Below, in pieces: positions 35,624-44,569 of a stretch of DNA of 64,000 bases. A model generated the notes under the pieces. The model worked only from the letters and a program-made list of their open reading frames with translations. It did not search any database and was not told where the DNA came from. The stretch comes from Natronoglomus mannanivorans. Lineage in GTDB: Archaea > Halobacteriota > Halobacteria > Halobacteriales > Natrialbaceae. Positions within the stretch are counted from its first letter, which is position 1, and every line of letters begins with the position of its first letter. Made by a program: the position numbers and the translations under genes. The DNA lies in contig JAOPKB010000005.1 in NCBI GenBank assembly GCA_025517485.1, positions 1-64,000 on the forward strand, read 5' to 3'.

Positions 35624-37150
35624 ATGTATCTGGAGCGTCGATCGTGGGGAGTTGGAATCGTCGCCATCCTCCTCGCGGCGCTCGCAGTCGTCTTCACGCA
35701 ACCGATCGCACTCGTCGGGAGCGCACTCGTCGGGGGCTGGTTGCTCGCACGACAGGCGCTATTTCTGGCCGAGCTCGAGCGAACGGTCGAGTCGATCTCG
35801 ATCGCGCAATCGCCCGCTCGGACCAGCGTTCGGACGGGTGAGACCGTTCCGGTAACGCTCACAGCGACGCTCGAAGAGGCGACACCGCTCGCGTTCGACG
35901 TTCGGGCCGGACTCCCGACTGGCGCCAGAGCGACCGTCCCACTCGTCGTCTCGGCCGGTGCGGAGTCGGCAACGACCAGCGTCGAGTTGACGGCCGACGT
36001 CGCCTGGCCGACGACGGGTCGCTATCAGTTCGACGACGCGACGATGACGGTGACCGACGGCTGGTTTCGAGAGACGCTCACTGTGGGCGAGACGGCGACG
36101 GTCACGGTCGAACCGCGAGGGACGGGACTCGTCCACGTTGGCGAGGGTGGAACGCGAGTGTCGACGGCCTACGGTGCACACCGAACCCACCGATCCGGAT
36201 CCGGACTCCAGCCGACGGAACTGCGGGAGTACGTCCCCGGTGACACGGCCGATCGGATCGACTGGAAGGCGACTGCTCGACTCGGGACGCCACACGTCCG
36301 GGAGTACGAGACCGAGACCGACCGCCGAACACTGTTCGTGGTCGACCATCGGACGGCACTCGGAATGGGGCCGCGAGCAGAGACCAAACTCGCGTACCTC
36401 CGGGAGGCCGCACTCGCGACGATGGCGAGTACACGACAGTCCGACGACCCGATCGGCCTCCTGACGGTCGGTGACGACGGCGTCACCCACCGCATCGATC
36501 CGCTGTCGACACCAGAACAGTACGCGGCGATCCGCCGACAACTCCTCGAACTCGAGCCGACTGCACCGGATCGGATGCCGGAGTGGACCGCCACCGACGT
36601 GGACCACTATCGGCGACCGACCGCGGCCGGTTTCCGGCGAAGACACACAACGGTCGCGTTCGAAGGTGAGAGCGAGGACGAGGACGAGAGCGCATTCGCG
36701 ACCGCGCTCCGGCCGTTCTACGCCGAACAGCGAACTTACGACGAACGTCTCGAATCTGACCCCCTCTCCGGAGCGGTACAGATGGCTCACACGAACACCC
36801 GCGGCTCGATCCTGACGCTCATTTTCACCGACGACTCCGCACCGGACGAACTCCGCGAGGCCGTCGAACTGGCCCGACGAAACGGGAACCGTGTTACGGT
36901 CATGCTTACACCGACCGTGCTCTACGAAGCCGGTGGCGTCGCGGATATCGACCGGGCGTACGACCGGTATCTCGACTTCGAGGAACTGCGCCGTGACCTC
37001 GCCGCGATGGACCGCGTCGTCGCTCTCGAAGTCGGTCCCGACGATCGACTCTCGAGCCTGCTGGCGAGTCGCCGAGCCGACGACGACGGCGCTCCACGTC
37101 GTCCACGTTCACCTGCACACTCACGCTCCCACTCGGGTGGTCACGCGTGA
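35624..37150 (+). CDS. DUF58 domain protein
   Basis: A 508-residue protein with two N-terminal hydrophobic segments (about 6-45), an external or surface-facing beta domain (about 60-170) and the DUF58 core. The core signature is at about 205-225: LREYVPGDTADRIDWKATAR, followed by RTLFVVDHRTALGMG, which is the vWA-like strand of these proteins. DUF58 proteins work with MoxR ATPases, and a moxR-like gene faces this operon. The last 130 residues include a likely second vWA-like segment (GSILTLIFTDDSAPDEL). The next gene begins at an overlapping GTG (GTGA), so the operon is coupled. Confidence 0.9.
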   Translation: MYLERRSWGVGIVAILLAALAVVFTQPIALVGSALVGGWLLARQALFLAELERTVESISIAQSPARTSVRTGETVPVTLTATLEEATPLAFDVRAGLPTGARATVPLVVSAGAESATTSVELTADVAWPTTGRYQFDDATMTVTDGWFRETLTVGETATVTVEPRGTGLVHVGEGGTRVSTAYGAHRTHRSGSGLQPTELREYVPGDTADRIDWKATARLGTPHVREYETETDRRTLFVVDHRTALGMGPRAETKLAYLREAALATMASTRQSDDPIGLLTVGDDGVTHRIDPLSTPEQYAAIRRQLLELEPTAPDRMPEWTATDVDHYRRPTAAGFRRRHTTVAFEGESEDEDESAFATALRPFYAEQRTYDERLESDPLSGAVQMAHTNTRGSILTLIFTDDSAPDELREAVELARRNGNRVTVMLTPTVLYEAGGVADIDRAYDRYLDFEELRRDLAAMDRVVALEVGPDDRLSSLLASRRADDDGAPRRPRSPAHSRSHSGGHA

Positions 37151-37659
37151 GTCTGCTCGCGAGCCTCGGCCCGTCTGTCGACCCGATCGCGCTCGTCGGT
37201 CTGGGCGGCGTGCTCACTGCGCTCGTCTGGTACATCTTCGGCACTCCCTACGCGATCGCAGTTGGCCACGTCGTCCTCATGGCGCTGTTTCCCGACGGGA
37301 TCGATCCTCTCTCGTTCGTTCTCGCCGAGACCGTGTTTCTGGCGATGCTTCTCGTCGCTGCGATTCGAACGTCACGCCCCATTCGGTTCGCGTCCGTCGC
37401 CATCGTGGCAACTCTCGTGCTCGCAGGAACGGCCTGGGTCACACTCGAGACGCAAACCCAGACTCAACCCCTCTGGGTCGCGGCGGTCGCTCTCGTCGGT
37501 GTCGGCTGCCTGGCCGTGTACGGGCTCCATCGATACGAACTCGTACGACTCGGTCTCGTCTCGGAAGCCGCCGAATCCGTCGAATCTGCCGATCCGGGTT
37601 CCGGCACGGACCGACAGACGACAACCGGACACAACACACGAGGACGAATACGACAATGA
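37147..37659 (+). CDS. Small multispan membrane protein
   Basis: A 170-residue protein translated from GTG 37147, which overlaps the DUF58 stop by four bases. It has four or five hydrophobic segments (about 14-33, 36-70, 78-98 and 106-125) and a polar tail of 45 residues. No catalytic motif is seen. Its stop overlaps the next ATG (ATGA), so it is translated in step with DUF58 and the following gene; it likely acts with them in the membrane. Confidence 0.85.
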   Translation: MSLLASLGPSVDPIALVGLGGVLTALVWYIFGTPYAIAVGHVVLMALFPDGIDPLSFVLAETVFLAMLLVAAIRTSRPIRFASVAIVATLVLAGTAWVTLETQTQTQPLWVAAVALVGVGCLAVYGLHRYELVRLGLVSEAAESVESADPGSGTDRQTTTGHNTRGRIRQ

Positions 37660-38636
37660 GTACGAACGATTTCGATCCAGATTCGAGGACTGGCGCTGGT
37701 GCTGGTAGAGGTACAGAGACAAAGACAGACACAGACACAGACACAGGGACAGCGACAACCCCCACCCACACCGACACCACACCACCAGTCGACGACACGA
37801 AACCCGACACTCGAGGACCGACAGTCGGCGAGGTCGAGGCCACAGCCCAGCTCGAACTGCTCGTCGAGGAGAACCGACGACTCCGTTCGGAGTACGCACA
37901 GGCCCGCCAGACACGGTACCGACGCACGGCCCTCGGTCTCACTGTCCTCGGTACCATCGCCATCGCCGGCGGAATCTTGTTTCCCGACGGTCGACAGGTC
38001 CTGTTCGCACTCGCCGGGACGGGACTGTTCGGCGGGCTCCTCACGTACTATCTCACACCGGGCCAGTTCGTCGCCGCCGAGGTCGGCGAGCGCGTCTACG
38101 GCGCGGCCGCGACCAACGAAGCCGCGCTCGTCTCCGAACTCGGACTCCGAGAGGACCGCATCTACCTCCCCGGCAACGGAACCATCCCCGCACGTCTGTT
38201 CGTCCCACAGTACCTCGAGTACGACTACCCAGACGACCTCACGGCCCCCATCGTCACGGAGGGGAATCAGCGCGGACTCGTTCTCGAGGCGACCGGGGCC
38301 GGCCTCTTCGAGGAGTTCGAGCGAACGCTCGCTACCGATCTGGCGACCGATCCAACGCCGCTTTCGAACCAGCTCACCGACGCCATCGTCGAACAGTTCG
38401 AACTCGCCCAGCGTGCGACACCCGACGTCGACACCGAAGACGGGCGCCTGACGGTCGCGGTTTCGGGTAGCGCGTTCGGTGCCGTCGATCGGTTCGACCA
38501 CCCCATCGCCTCGTTTCTCGCCGTCGGGCTAGCTGTCGGGCTGGACACGCCAGTGGAACTCGAGGTCGCCCGCGGTGACGATCGAGCGGACTGGCTGATT
38601 ACCTGTCGATGGGTGGATGAAAACCGAGAACAGTAG
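37656..38636 (+). CDS. Membrane protein with acidic Thr/Asp N-terminus, third gene of the DUF58 operon
   Basis: A 326-residue protein starting at ATG 37656, which overlaps the previous stop. The first 50 residues are Thr/Asp/Gly low complexity (TETKTDTDTDTDTG). A short coiled coil (about 60-88; EATAQLELLVEENRRL) precedes two hydrophobic segments (about 90-130; ALGLTVLGTIAIAGGILFP and FALAGTGLFGGLLTYYL). The C-terminal 190 residues are a soluble alpha/beta domain with ERVYGAAATNEAALVSELGL and DRIYLPGNGTIPARLFVP. No family is known to me. The earlier frame opening from 36891 is a shadow of upstream genes. Confidence 0.82.
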   Translation: MSTNDFDPDSRTGAGAGRGTETKTDTDTDTGTATTPTHTDTTPPVDDTKPDTRGPTVGEVEATAQLELLVEENRRLRSEYAQARQTRYRRTALGLTVLGTIAIAGGILFPDGRQVLFALAGTGLFGGLLTYYLTPGQFVAAEVGERVYGAAATNEAALVSELGLREDRIYLPGNGTIPARLFVPQYLEYDYPDDLTAPIVTEGNQRGLVLEATGAGLFEEFERTLATDLATDPTPLSNQLTDAIVEQFELAQRATPDVDTEDGRLTVAVSGSAFGAVDRFDHPIASFLAVGLAVGLDTPVELEVARGDDRADWLITCRWVDENREQ

Positions 38637-38663
38637 CGAAACAGAGCCGCGACGACGCGTCGA

Positions 38664-39740
38664 TCACGACTGTGATGGGTCGGGTATGGAGTCATCGTCG
38701 GCCCCACTCTCCACCGGTTCGGTACTCACGTCGGCCGCTCCCGGGGGATCGATCCTGTCGACGACGTCGTCGACGACCTCGACCGGCGCCACGTCGCCCA
38801 ACTCGGCGTCGGTACTTCTGACGAGTCGATGGACCAAGACGGGTTCGGCCAGCGCCTTGACGTCGTCGGGGATCACGTACTCGCGACCGCGGATAGCCGC
38901 ACGGGCTTTCGCCCCGTCGAGAAAGGCGAGTGTCGCCCGCGGAGAGGCCCCGTAAGCGACGTCCGGATGGGACCGCGTCGCGTCGACGATGTCGACGATG
39001 TACGCTTTGACCGCCGGTGCGACGTGAACCATCGAGACCGTCTCCCGCGAGGTGAGGATGTCGCCGATATCGACGACCTGCGAGACGTCGTCGGGTCCGA
39101 GTTCGGGATCGTCGTCGAACCGGTCGATCAGTTCTCGTTCGTGGTCGCGGCTGGGAACGTCGATCGTGAGTTTGAACTGGAAGCGATCACGCTGGGCCTC
39201 CGGAAGCGCGAACACGCCCTCCATCTCGATCGGGTTCTGCGTAGCGACGACCATGAACGGCCTCGGCAAGGCGAGGGTCTCCCCCTCGATGGTGACGCGG
39301 CGCTCCTGCATCGCCTCGAGCAGCGCCGACTGCGTCTTCGGCGTCGCGCGGTTGATCTCGTCGGCGACGACCAAGTTGGCGAAGATGGGGCCACGCTGGA
39401 TGGAAAACGCCCCTGTCTCCTCGCTGTAGACGTGCGTGCCGGTGATATCGGCCGGCAGGATGTCCGGCGTCATCTGGATTCGGCGATACTCGAGACTGGT
39501 CGTCCGTGCGAAGAGGTTCGCGAGCGTCGTCTTCGCGACACCGGGGACGCCTTCGATCAGGAGGTGACCGCGCGTCAGGAGTGCGATCGTCAGGTGCTCG
39601 ATAGCCGCCTCGTTCCCGACGAGAACCTGTTCCATCTCCGCGCGTAATGCGCCGTAGACGGCTTCCGGGTCGGATCCGAGCGAGCCCGACCCCGGTCCCG
39701 GCCCCGGTTCGCCGTCGACCGATGGGTCACTCCCACTCAT
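38664..39740 (-). CDS. MoxR-family AAA+ ATPase
   Basis: A 358-residue ATPase that acts as a chaperone-like remodelling partner of DUF58/vWA proteins. It has Walker A GVPGVAKTTLAN, Walker B VVADEINRATPKTQSALLEAM, the MoxR signature RRIQMTPDILPADITG, sensor 1 ATQNPIEMEG and the arginine-finger/sensor-2 region GASPRATLAFL. The start ATG 39740 overlaps the stop of the small upstream gene. The N-terminal 20 residues are Gly/Pro/Ser-rich. It converges on the DUF58 operon with only 27 nt between stops. Confidence 0.95.
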   Translation of the reverse strand: MSGSDPSVDGEPGPGPGSGSLGSDPEAVYGALRAEMEQVLVGNEAAIEHLTIALLTRGHLLIEGVPGVAKTTLANLFARTTSLEYRRIQMTPDILPADITGTHVYSEETGAFSIQRGPIFANLVVADEINRATPKTQSALLEAMQERRVTIEGETLALPRPFMVVATQNPIEMEGVFALPEAQRDRFQFKLTIDVPSRDHERELIDRFDDDPELGPDDVSQVVDIGDILTSRETVSMVHVAPAVKAYIVDIVDATRSHPDVAYGASPRATLAFLDGAKARAAIRGREYVIPDDVKALAEPVLVHRLVRSTDAELGDVAPVEVVDDVVDRIDPPGAADVSTEPVESGADDDSIPDPSQS

Positions 39741-39922
39741 CGGAACCACCAGGCGATTACACCGGACCGCTGGCCGTCGGCGCAGTCCGTTTCGGTCGTG
39801 TCCACGATACGAGTGCCGTCAGTGGCGGGATCGAACGCCCCGCCGATGGTGTGTTGTTTCACGGGTGTCTGTGTCTGTATCTCTGTCTCTGTCTCTGCAT
39901 CCGAGTCCGAGTCTGTCTCCAT
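39737..39922 (-). CDS. Small acidic protein between DUF4350 and moxR
   Basis: A 61-residue frame: ATG 39922, TGA overlapping the moxR ATG (ATGA at 39737-39740). The first 20 residues are Thr/Glu/Asp low complexity (SDSDAETETEIQTQT); the rest (GGAFDPATDGTRIVDTTETD, then SGVIAWWFR) looks like a folded fragment. The exact stop/start overlap, like others in this block, argues that it is translated. It may be a short protein or the remnant of a longer one. No family is recognised. Confidence 0.55.
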   Translation of the reverse strand: METDSDSDAETETEIQTQTPVKQHTIGGAFDPATDGTRIVDTTETDCADGQRSGVIAWWFR

Positions 39923-39955
39923 CTCTGTCTCTGCGTCTGAATCGTGTGCTCGTGA

Positions 39956-41170
39956 TCATCCGCGTCCGGTCTCGAGTCGGTTCTCGGTCCGGGCAGTCGC
40001 CTCGAGAGCACGCTGGACGCGCTCTTCCTCCCACTCGGGGTGGTGATCGCGGAGGAACTCGGCTCGTTCGGACCGGGAGAGTCCGGGATCGGCGATCGTC
40101 CCCCCGAGTGCGGTATCAGTCGTTATCGTCAGCTCTCTCTCCGTCTCCGTCTCCGTCTCCGTCTCCGTCTCCGTCTCCGTCTTCGTCCCTCTCTCCATCG
40201 TTCCGCTCGTCTCTCGACTCCGAACGCGACCATCCGACCGCCAGCGACGAGCGCGCTCGAGTGTCGGCCCCAGGAGTCCGGACGACCAGAGTCCGACGGC
40301 GGCGATTCCGGCACCACCCAGCGTCAGTTGCAGGAGTGGCGTGTCACGGACCGCCAGTACCGCGGCGGTGAGCGGCGGTATCTCGCTCGCGTGGGTGACG
40401 TCGAGTAGGACCCGGTCCGAATCCACGTAGAGGTCGCGAAGGAAGTCTGCGTTGTCCGGTTGGTCGATCATTGCATTGATCGTAAGACTCGGGTCGCCGA
40501 CGACGACGACGGTCCCCGCACCGACACCCTCGGCGGTCGCGACCGGGTAGGCAGTCGCGTCGAGTGGGTGGGCGGAATCGCCGAGCGTCGCGAGCGAACT
40601 CGTCGTGACGAGCACGCTCGCCGTGTTCGGCTCGACAGCCGTCGCGTAGTTGAGTGTCAACTGCTCGACGTCGGTCGTCAGCGAGTGCTCCTGTACGCCG
40701 GTCGCGATCGGCATCGTCGGTCCGTTGGCGTGGTGATACTCGTCGCGAAGGATTCGGCCGTCGACACGGGCTTCAGCACCGACGTCGGCGAGCAAGTCGT
40801 TGCCGGCGTCGCCGACGTTCTCGAAGACGACGAGTCTGCCACCGTCCTCGACGAACTCGCGAACGCTCGCCGCATCCGCCTCGCTGTAGGATGCTTCGGG
40901 AGCCACGACGAACACGGTCGTTCCCTCGGCGTCGACCTCCTCGTATCGGGTCGTCTCACGCAGGAGGTCGGATTCGACGCCGGTCTCGTTTTCGAGTTGA
41001 TCGCGCAGGTCACTCGAGCCATCCCACGATGGGTTGTACGGGTTGAACGCTGCCGTCGATGTGGTGGCGACGACGCCGACTGCGAGGACGACCGCGAGCC
41101 CGACTCCGAGCAGTACTGCACGTGGCCAGTCGATCCCGCGGTCGTCGAGGAGTCCGTCGTACCAGCTCAT
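39956..41170 (-). CDS. DUF4350-type membrane protein
   Basis: A 404-residue protein. TM1 is about residues 18-38. An external alpha/beta domain (about 50-265) contains GTTVFVVAPEASYSEADAAS and FVEDGGRLVVFENVG, the GATase-like DUF4350 core. TM2 is about 285-310 (LLQLTLGGAGIAAVGLW). The C-terminal cytosolic part has a Thr-Glu run (TETETETETETE) encoded by a hexanucleotide repeat at 40141-40185, and a helical tail (SRSERAEFLRDHHPEWEEER). It belongs to the minus-strand operon 41525-38664 with moxR. DUF4350 proteins commonly co-occur with MoxR/DUF58; their role is unknown. Confidence 0.88.
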   Translation of the reverse strand: MSWYDGLLDDRGIDWPRAVLLGVGLAVVLAVGVVATTSTAAFNPYNPSWDGSSDLRDQLENETGVESDLLRETTRYEEVDAEGTTVFVVAPEASYSEADAASVREFVEDGGRLVVFENVGDAGNDLLADVGAEARVDGRILRDEYHHANGPTMPIATGVQEHSLTTDVEQLTLNYATAVEPNTASVLVTTSSLATLGDSAHPLDATAYPVATAEGVGAGTVVVVGDPSLTINAMIDQPDNADFLRDLYVDSDRVLLDVTHASEIPPLTAAVLAVRDTPLLQLTLGGAGIAAVGLWSSGLLGPTLERARRWRSDGRVRSRETSGTMERGTKTETETETETETETERELTITTDTALGGTIADPGLSRSERAEFLRDHHPEWEEERVQRALEATARTENRLETGRG

Positions 41171-41243
41171 CGACGTCTCCCCCGTCTCCTTGGTAGTACT
41201 AGTGGTAGTGCCAGTGGCGGTACTCGAATCGGTCCGGCGGGGA

Positions 41244-41525
41244 TCACCACGGAATCACCTCCGGTGGCAACATCTCGAGGATGCGACGGCCGACGATGTA
41301 GGCGAATCCACACAGACCGGCGAGGATGAGCCACTTCAGCCGTCTGCGCCACTCCGGCCGCACGGTAAACGGCGCCGTCAGCTCGGTCACGACGAGGAGG
41401 CCGATCAACGAGCAGACGAAGAAGAGTTCGTACGAAAGCGATCCCAGCAGCGACAGTCCGAGCACTGTCGCGAGCATCCACGCGACCTGTCCGTGGACGA
41501 ACTGCATTCGGCGCTGGGTTGCCAT
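41244..41525 (-). CDS. Small membrane protein, first gene of the DUF4350-moxR operon
   Basis: A 93-residue protein with three hydrophobic segments (about 12-30, 30-48 and 63-82; QVAWMLATVLGLSLLGSLSY, ELFFVCSLIGLLVVTEL, LKWLILAGLCGFAYIVG). ATG 41525 is favoured over one five codons upstream because a TATA-like GATTTAGG (minus strand) lies about 27 nt before it. Between its stop and the DUF4350 start (41171-41243) a GTG frame of 26 codons ends in an ATGA overlap, but its Pro/Leu/Arg composition is unconvincing. Confidence 0.8.
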   Translation of the reverse strand: MATQRRMQFVHGQVAWMLATVLGLSLLGSLSYELFFVCSLIGLLVVTELTAPFTVRPEWRRRLKWLILAGLCGFAYIVGRRILEMLPPEVIPW

Positions 41526-41737
41526 CGTGTTACTACGCACAGTCGAGGTACCTAAATCTAGTGCAAAACGACAGTCCGAAAAGAGTCAGTTCGATGCCTG
41601 AGAGAGAACCGAACGAGAGCGAAGCGGTTGGCGTTCGATCTCCGAGGAAACGAAACCCGGCGGTCAGCAGAAACGGAACACAGCGTGCAACCGATGTCGA
41701 AGCGTCTATCCCCTCACCTCGAGAAGGGCCGGTACAG

Positions 41738-42292
41738 ATGTGGCCCTGGGGACACCTCGCCGTCGCGTACCTGCTGTACACCCTCTATACGCACCGACGA
41801 TACGCCCGCCCGCCACGTGCGCTGCCGGTGATCGCACTCGCCGTCGGCTCGCAGTTTCCCGACCTGATCGACAAACCGCTCGGCTGGTCGCTGGGCGTCC
41901 TCCCCGGTGGGCGGACGCTCGGGCACTCGGTGTTCTTCGCGATGGTGTTGATCCCGGCCGTGTACGTGCTCGCGCTCCGGTTCGACCGAGTCGAACTCGG
42001 AACGCCGTTCGTCCTCGGTCACGTCTCTCATCTCCTCGCCGATATTCCGCCGAGCGTCGCGACGAACGGCGTCTCCGAACTCACGTTCCTCTTCTGGCCC
42101 GTCCTCGAGCAGCCGGAGTACGAGTCCGTCGGCGGTATCCTCGACGGGTTCTTGCGATATTCGATGGGGGGCTACGAGTGGGCACAACTCGGGCTGTTCT
42201 TCCTCATGATCGTGGTCTGGTATCGTGATGGAATGCCCGGGCTCACGTACGTTCGACTCACGATTGCGCGATACGTGCCGGTCGGTCGCTGA
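41738..42292 (+). CDS. DUF457/YdjM-like membrane-bound metal-dependent hydrolase
   Basis: A 184-residue protein with four to five membrane segments. Conserved polar residues sit in WGHLAVAYLLY (His), VGSQFPDLIDKPLGW (Asp pair), GRTLGHSVFF (His) and GHVSHLLADIPPS (His, His, Asp), the pattern of YdjM/DUF457 proteins proposed to bind a metal. ATG 41738 (MWPWGHLAVAY) fits the family start; the frame is open upstream to 41519, but that extension is polar and unconserved in appearance. The substrate is unknown. Confidence 0.85.
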   Translation: MWPWGHLAVAYLLYTLYTHRRYARPPRALPVIALAVGSQFPDLIDKPLGWSLGVLPGGRTLGHSVFFAMVLIPAVYVLALRFDRVELGTPFVLGHVSHLLADIPPSVATNGVSELTFLFWPVLEQPEYESVGGILDGFLRYSMGGYEWAQLGLFFLMIVVWYRDGMPGLTYVRLTIARYVPVGR

Positions 42293-42689
42293 ATCAGAAC
42301 TCGAGCGTGCTGGTCGACCGGTCGACGTCGTCGAGTGAAGATCACGGTGACTGTGTGCCGACCGGTATCACGGCGATCGAATCCGGAGACCGAATCCGTG
42401 AAATCGTCTCGAGACAGTCGGTACCCGCTGTACAGAGACGAACGGTGATGTTGTCTAGCCGTTGGTTATTGCCGTTAGATACTCATACAGACAATTGAAT
42501 GTTGTGTCGTGGGTAGCGGATAAACGACGAATTAGAGGTCGAGGGCCCGGTGGAGACACGTTTCTGGTGGTTTCGAGTAGAATTATCGAACGAGAAAACT
42601 CACGTTCGACGATATGATATAATGTGATCATATGTCCCGTAACGATGGTCCTCGTTTTTCCAATCCGTTCTCGAGACGATGACCGCACG
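42293..42689. other. Intergenic region with promoter for the Tat protein
   Basis: No gene is seen at 42293-42600. A GATATAATG element (about 42615-42623) lies about 27 nt before ATG 42645 and about 70 nt before ATG 42690, so either start of the next gene could be used. Confidence 0.5.
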
Positions 42690-43817
42690 ATGACACCAAA
42701 TTCCAGTGGGAAGCGAACTCGACGATGGTTCCTCAGAGGGGCAGCCGGCACAGCACTCGTCGGAACGGGAGTATCCGGATCGACGGTACTCGCGGACGAT
42801 CACTCGAAGTCGAACGACGATCGAGCGGATGCGACAGTCAGCGACGCCGAACGAATGAACGCGGCGCTGATCTGTGACGTCGATATGAGCATGCAGTTCG
42901 ACAATCGCATGCGACTCGGGGGGCCCTCGAGCGACCGGGACGGTGCCGTCCACATCACATCGGGCGGAGAGCAAACGCGAGACTACGTCTGTACGACCGT
43001 CGACCTTCGGGACGCCGACTTCCAGCTCGGTCGATTGAACCAGTCGGGTCTGCTCACGTACGATTACTACACGGGAGAGGCACACGGCCACGCGAGCCCT
43101 GACGAAGTCTTCTTGATCCTCCGTCAGCGACGAGGGCAGCGAGAGAGCTACCACGTCGCGTATCGGACGCTCGACGAAGGCGCAGTCGGGGAGTGGCGGA
43201 CTCGAGACGTCTCCTCGGAACTGAACGAGGACGGATGGCGGTCGGTCGAGGTCCCCGCCGACGAGATCGACGTCGAATCCGAACTGGTCCAGACGACGAC
43301 GGAGGCGATCGAAGAGCGGATCGCTTCCCTCGCTCAGCAGGAGACGTTCCGAAACGTCGTCAGTCGTTTCGGCGGAAACACGGAGGTCCTCGCGGCCTCT
43401 ATCGGAAACGGTCGGCTCATGGAAGCGGTCGTCAGTGACGTCTACTACGACAACTTCCAGGCTGGAGACGACACGAAACCGATTCCGGCGATACTTCACA
43501 TGTCACCGAACTTTGAAGATGGTTCCGTCACCCTCTCGCTCACCGACGAGAACGTGGGCGTGAGCCTCGAGGACGTCGATCACGACTCGGTCCGACTGTC
43601 CCGATACGCACCGATCGGACTCCCGATCACCGGAACGGACGTCGAACGGGAATCGATCGCAGCCCAGAGCGTCTCAGTCGACGGCGATCAACTGCGGGTG
43701 CAGTTCGACGACAGTGCGGTCTCGAGTGCGGTCGGCGAGTCGGGTACCACGATGATCTACGGGGCGTTCGATATGGACCGTCCAGTGACGTTCATCGCGT
43801 CCGGTAAGCGAGACTAG
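42690..43817 (+). CDS. Tat-exported protein of unknown function
   Basis: A 375-residue secreted protein. The Tat signal KRTRRWFLRGAAGTALVGTG is at residues 8-27. The mature part (about 45-375) is acidic and rich in beta strands, with one notable module CTTVDLRDADFQLGRLNQSG, then DYYTGEAHGHASPDEVFLIL and YHVAYRTLDEGAVGEWRTRD; this resembles carbohydrate-binding or lectin-like folds, but no family is certain. ATG 42690 gives a normal Tat n-region; an in-frame ATG at 42645 matches the leaderless promoter better and would add 15 residues. Lone gene. Confidence 0.82.
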   Translation: MTPNSSGKRTRRWFLRGAAGTALVGTGVSGSTVLADDHSKSNDDRADATVSDAERMNAALICDVDMSMQFDNRMRLGGPSSDRDGAVHITSGGEQTRDYVCTTVDLRDADFQLGRLNQSGLLTYDYYTGEAHGHASPDEVFLILRQRRGQRESYHVAYRTLDEGAVGEWRTRDVSSELNEDGWRSVEVPADEIDVESELVQTTTEAIEERIASLAQQETFRNVVSRFGGNTEVLAASIGNGRLMEAVVSDVYYDNFQAGDDTKPIPAILHMSPNFEDGSVTLSLTDENVGVSLEDVDHDSVRLSRYAPIGLPITGTDVERESIAAQSVSVDGDQLRVQFDDSAVSSAVGESGTTMIYGAFDMDRPVTFIASGKRD

Positions 43818-44054
43818 TCAGTTCGCCGTCTCTCTTTTGGGACGATGTTTCCAGCGACATCCGCGAGACGACTGCGGACCGCCTGCGTTCTACTCTGACC
43901 GGCCCGGAATCGTCTCTCGTTTTCGGTACTGTGCAGACGGGTCGTTTCCCGAAAACGTCGACGACCGTTCACGGAGAGTCCAACCGAAACGGACAGTGTA
44001 CCGTGTTAGCGCTGCCCGATCGCATCTGTACGGCCAAAAATCCACAAGTGTAGG

Positions 44055-44062
44055 TTATATAT
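44055..44062 (+). promoter_or_regulatory. TATA box of the 156-residue membrane protein gene
   Basis: TTATATAT lies about 40 nt before ATG 44099, with a purine-rich AGAGGCGG ribosome-binding stretch between. This predicts a short leader with a Shine-Dalgarno site. Confidence 0.55.
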
Positions 44063-44098
44063 GGACGAAGCAACAAGCGTGAGCAAAGAGGCGGTTCC

Positions 44099-44569
44099 AT
44101 GCCAGAGATTTACCTGCTAAGCACACTCCTGATGGGCTTGCTCCTGATCGCCGTCGCAACCGCGATCAGTCGAAGTGGCCAACGAGCGACACCGAGCGGA
44201 CACGCCGGTAGTCGAAGCGGTTTCGCCGAGTGGTCGGGGCGAGCCGGTCCGGACTCGGGTCGAATCGTGACGATCGCATCCAATCCCGTAACGTGGACGG
44301 TCTCGTTCATCCTGCTGGCGGTCGCGCTCCTCGCCGGTGCCGTCCTGATGATCGAGGGACTTCCCGAGGGAATGGGTATCGACAGCTCCCTCATCGAGAT
44401 GGCCGTCCTCGGACTTCTGGGGGCACTCCTTCTCGGGTTCGTCTTCTTCGGCGCGTACTTCTCGGCTCGAGACCGAGTCGGTTATACGGCCGCTGGCGTG
44501 GCAGTCGCGTCGGTTGCGATCGGTGTGTTGCTGTTGATCGCCGTCGTCGCCGCGCTCTTGATGGCCTGA
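44099..44569 (+). CDS. Four-span membrane protein of unknown function
   Basis: A 156-residue protein with an N-terminal segment (about 3-22; LLSTLLMGLLLIAVATAI), a polar loop (about 25-55) and three more hydrophobic segments (about 60-84, 97-122 and 128-154). No catalytic motif is evident. Converging 600 nt away is a cytochrome oxidase subunit IV gene, so a respiratory-chain accessory role is conceivable but only by proximity. Confidence 0.82.
   Translation: MPEIYLLSTLLMGLLLIAVATAISRSGQRATPSGHAGSRSGFAEWSGRAGPDSGRIVTIASNPVTWTVSFILLAVALLAGAVLMIEGLPEGMGIDSSLIEMAVLGLLGALLLGFVFFGAYFSARDRVGYTAAGVAVASVAIGVLLLIAVVAALLMA

Noticed and set aside
41171-41243. 26-codon GTG frame whose TGA overlaps the DUF4350 ATG
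   Set aside because: The overlap is suggestive, but the Pro/Leu/Arg peptide (PPLALPLVLPRRRGRRR) has no acidic residues and extends from a shadow frame.
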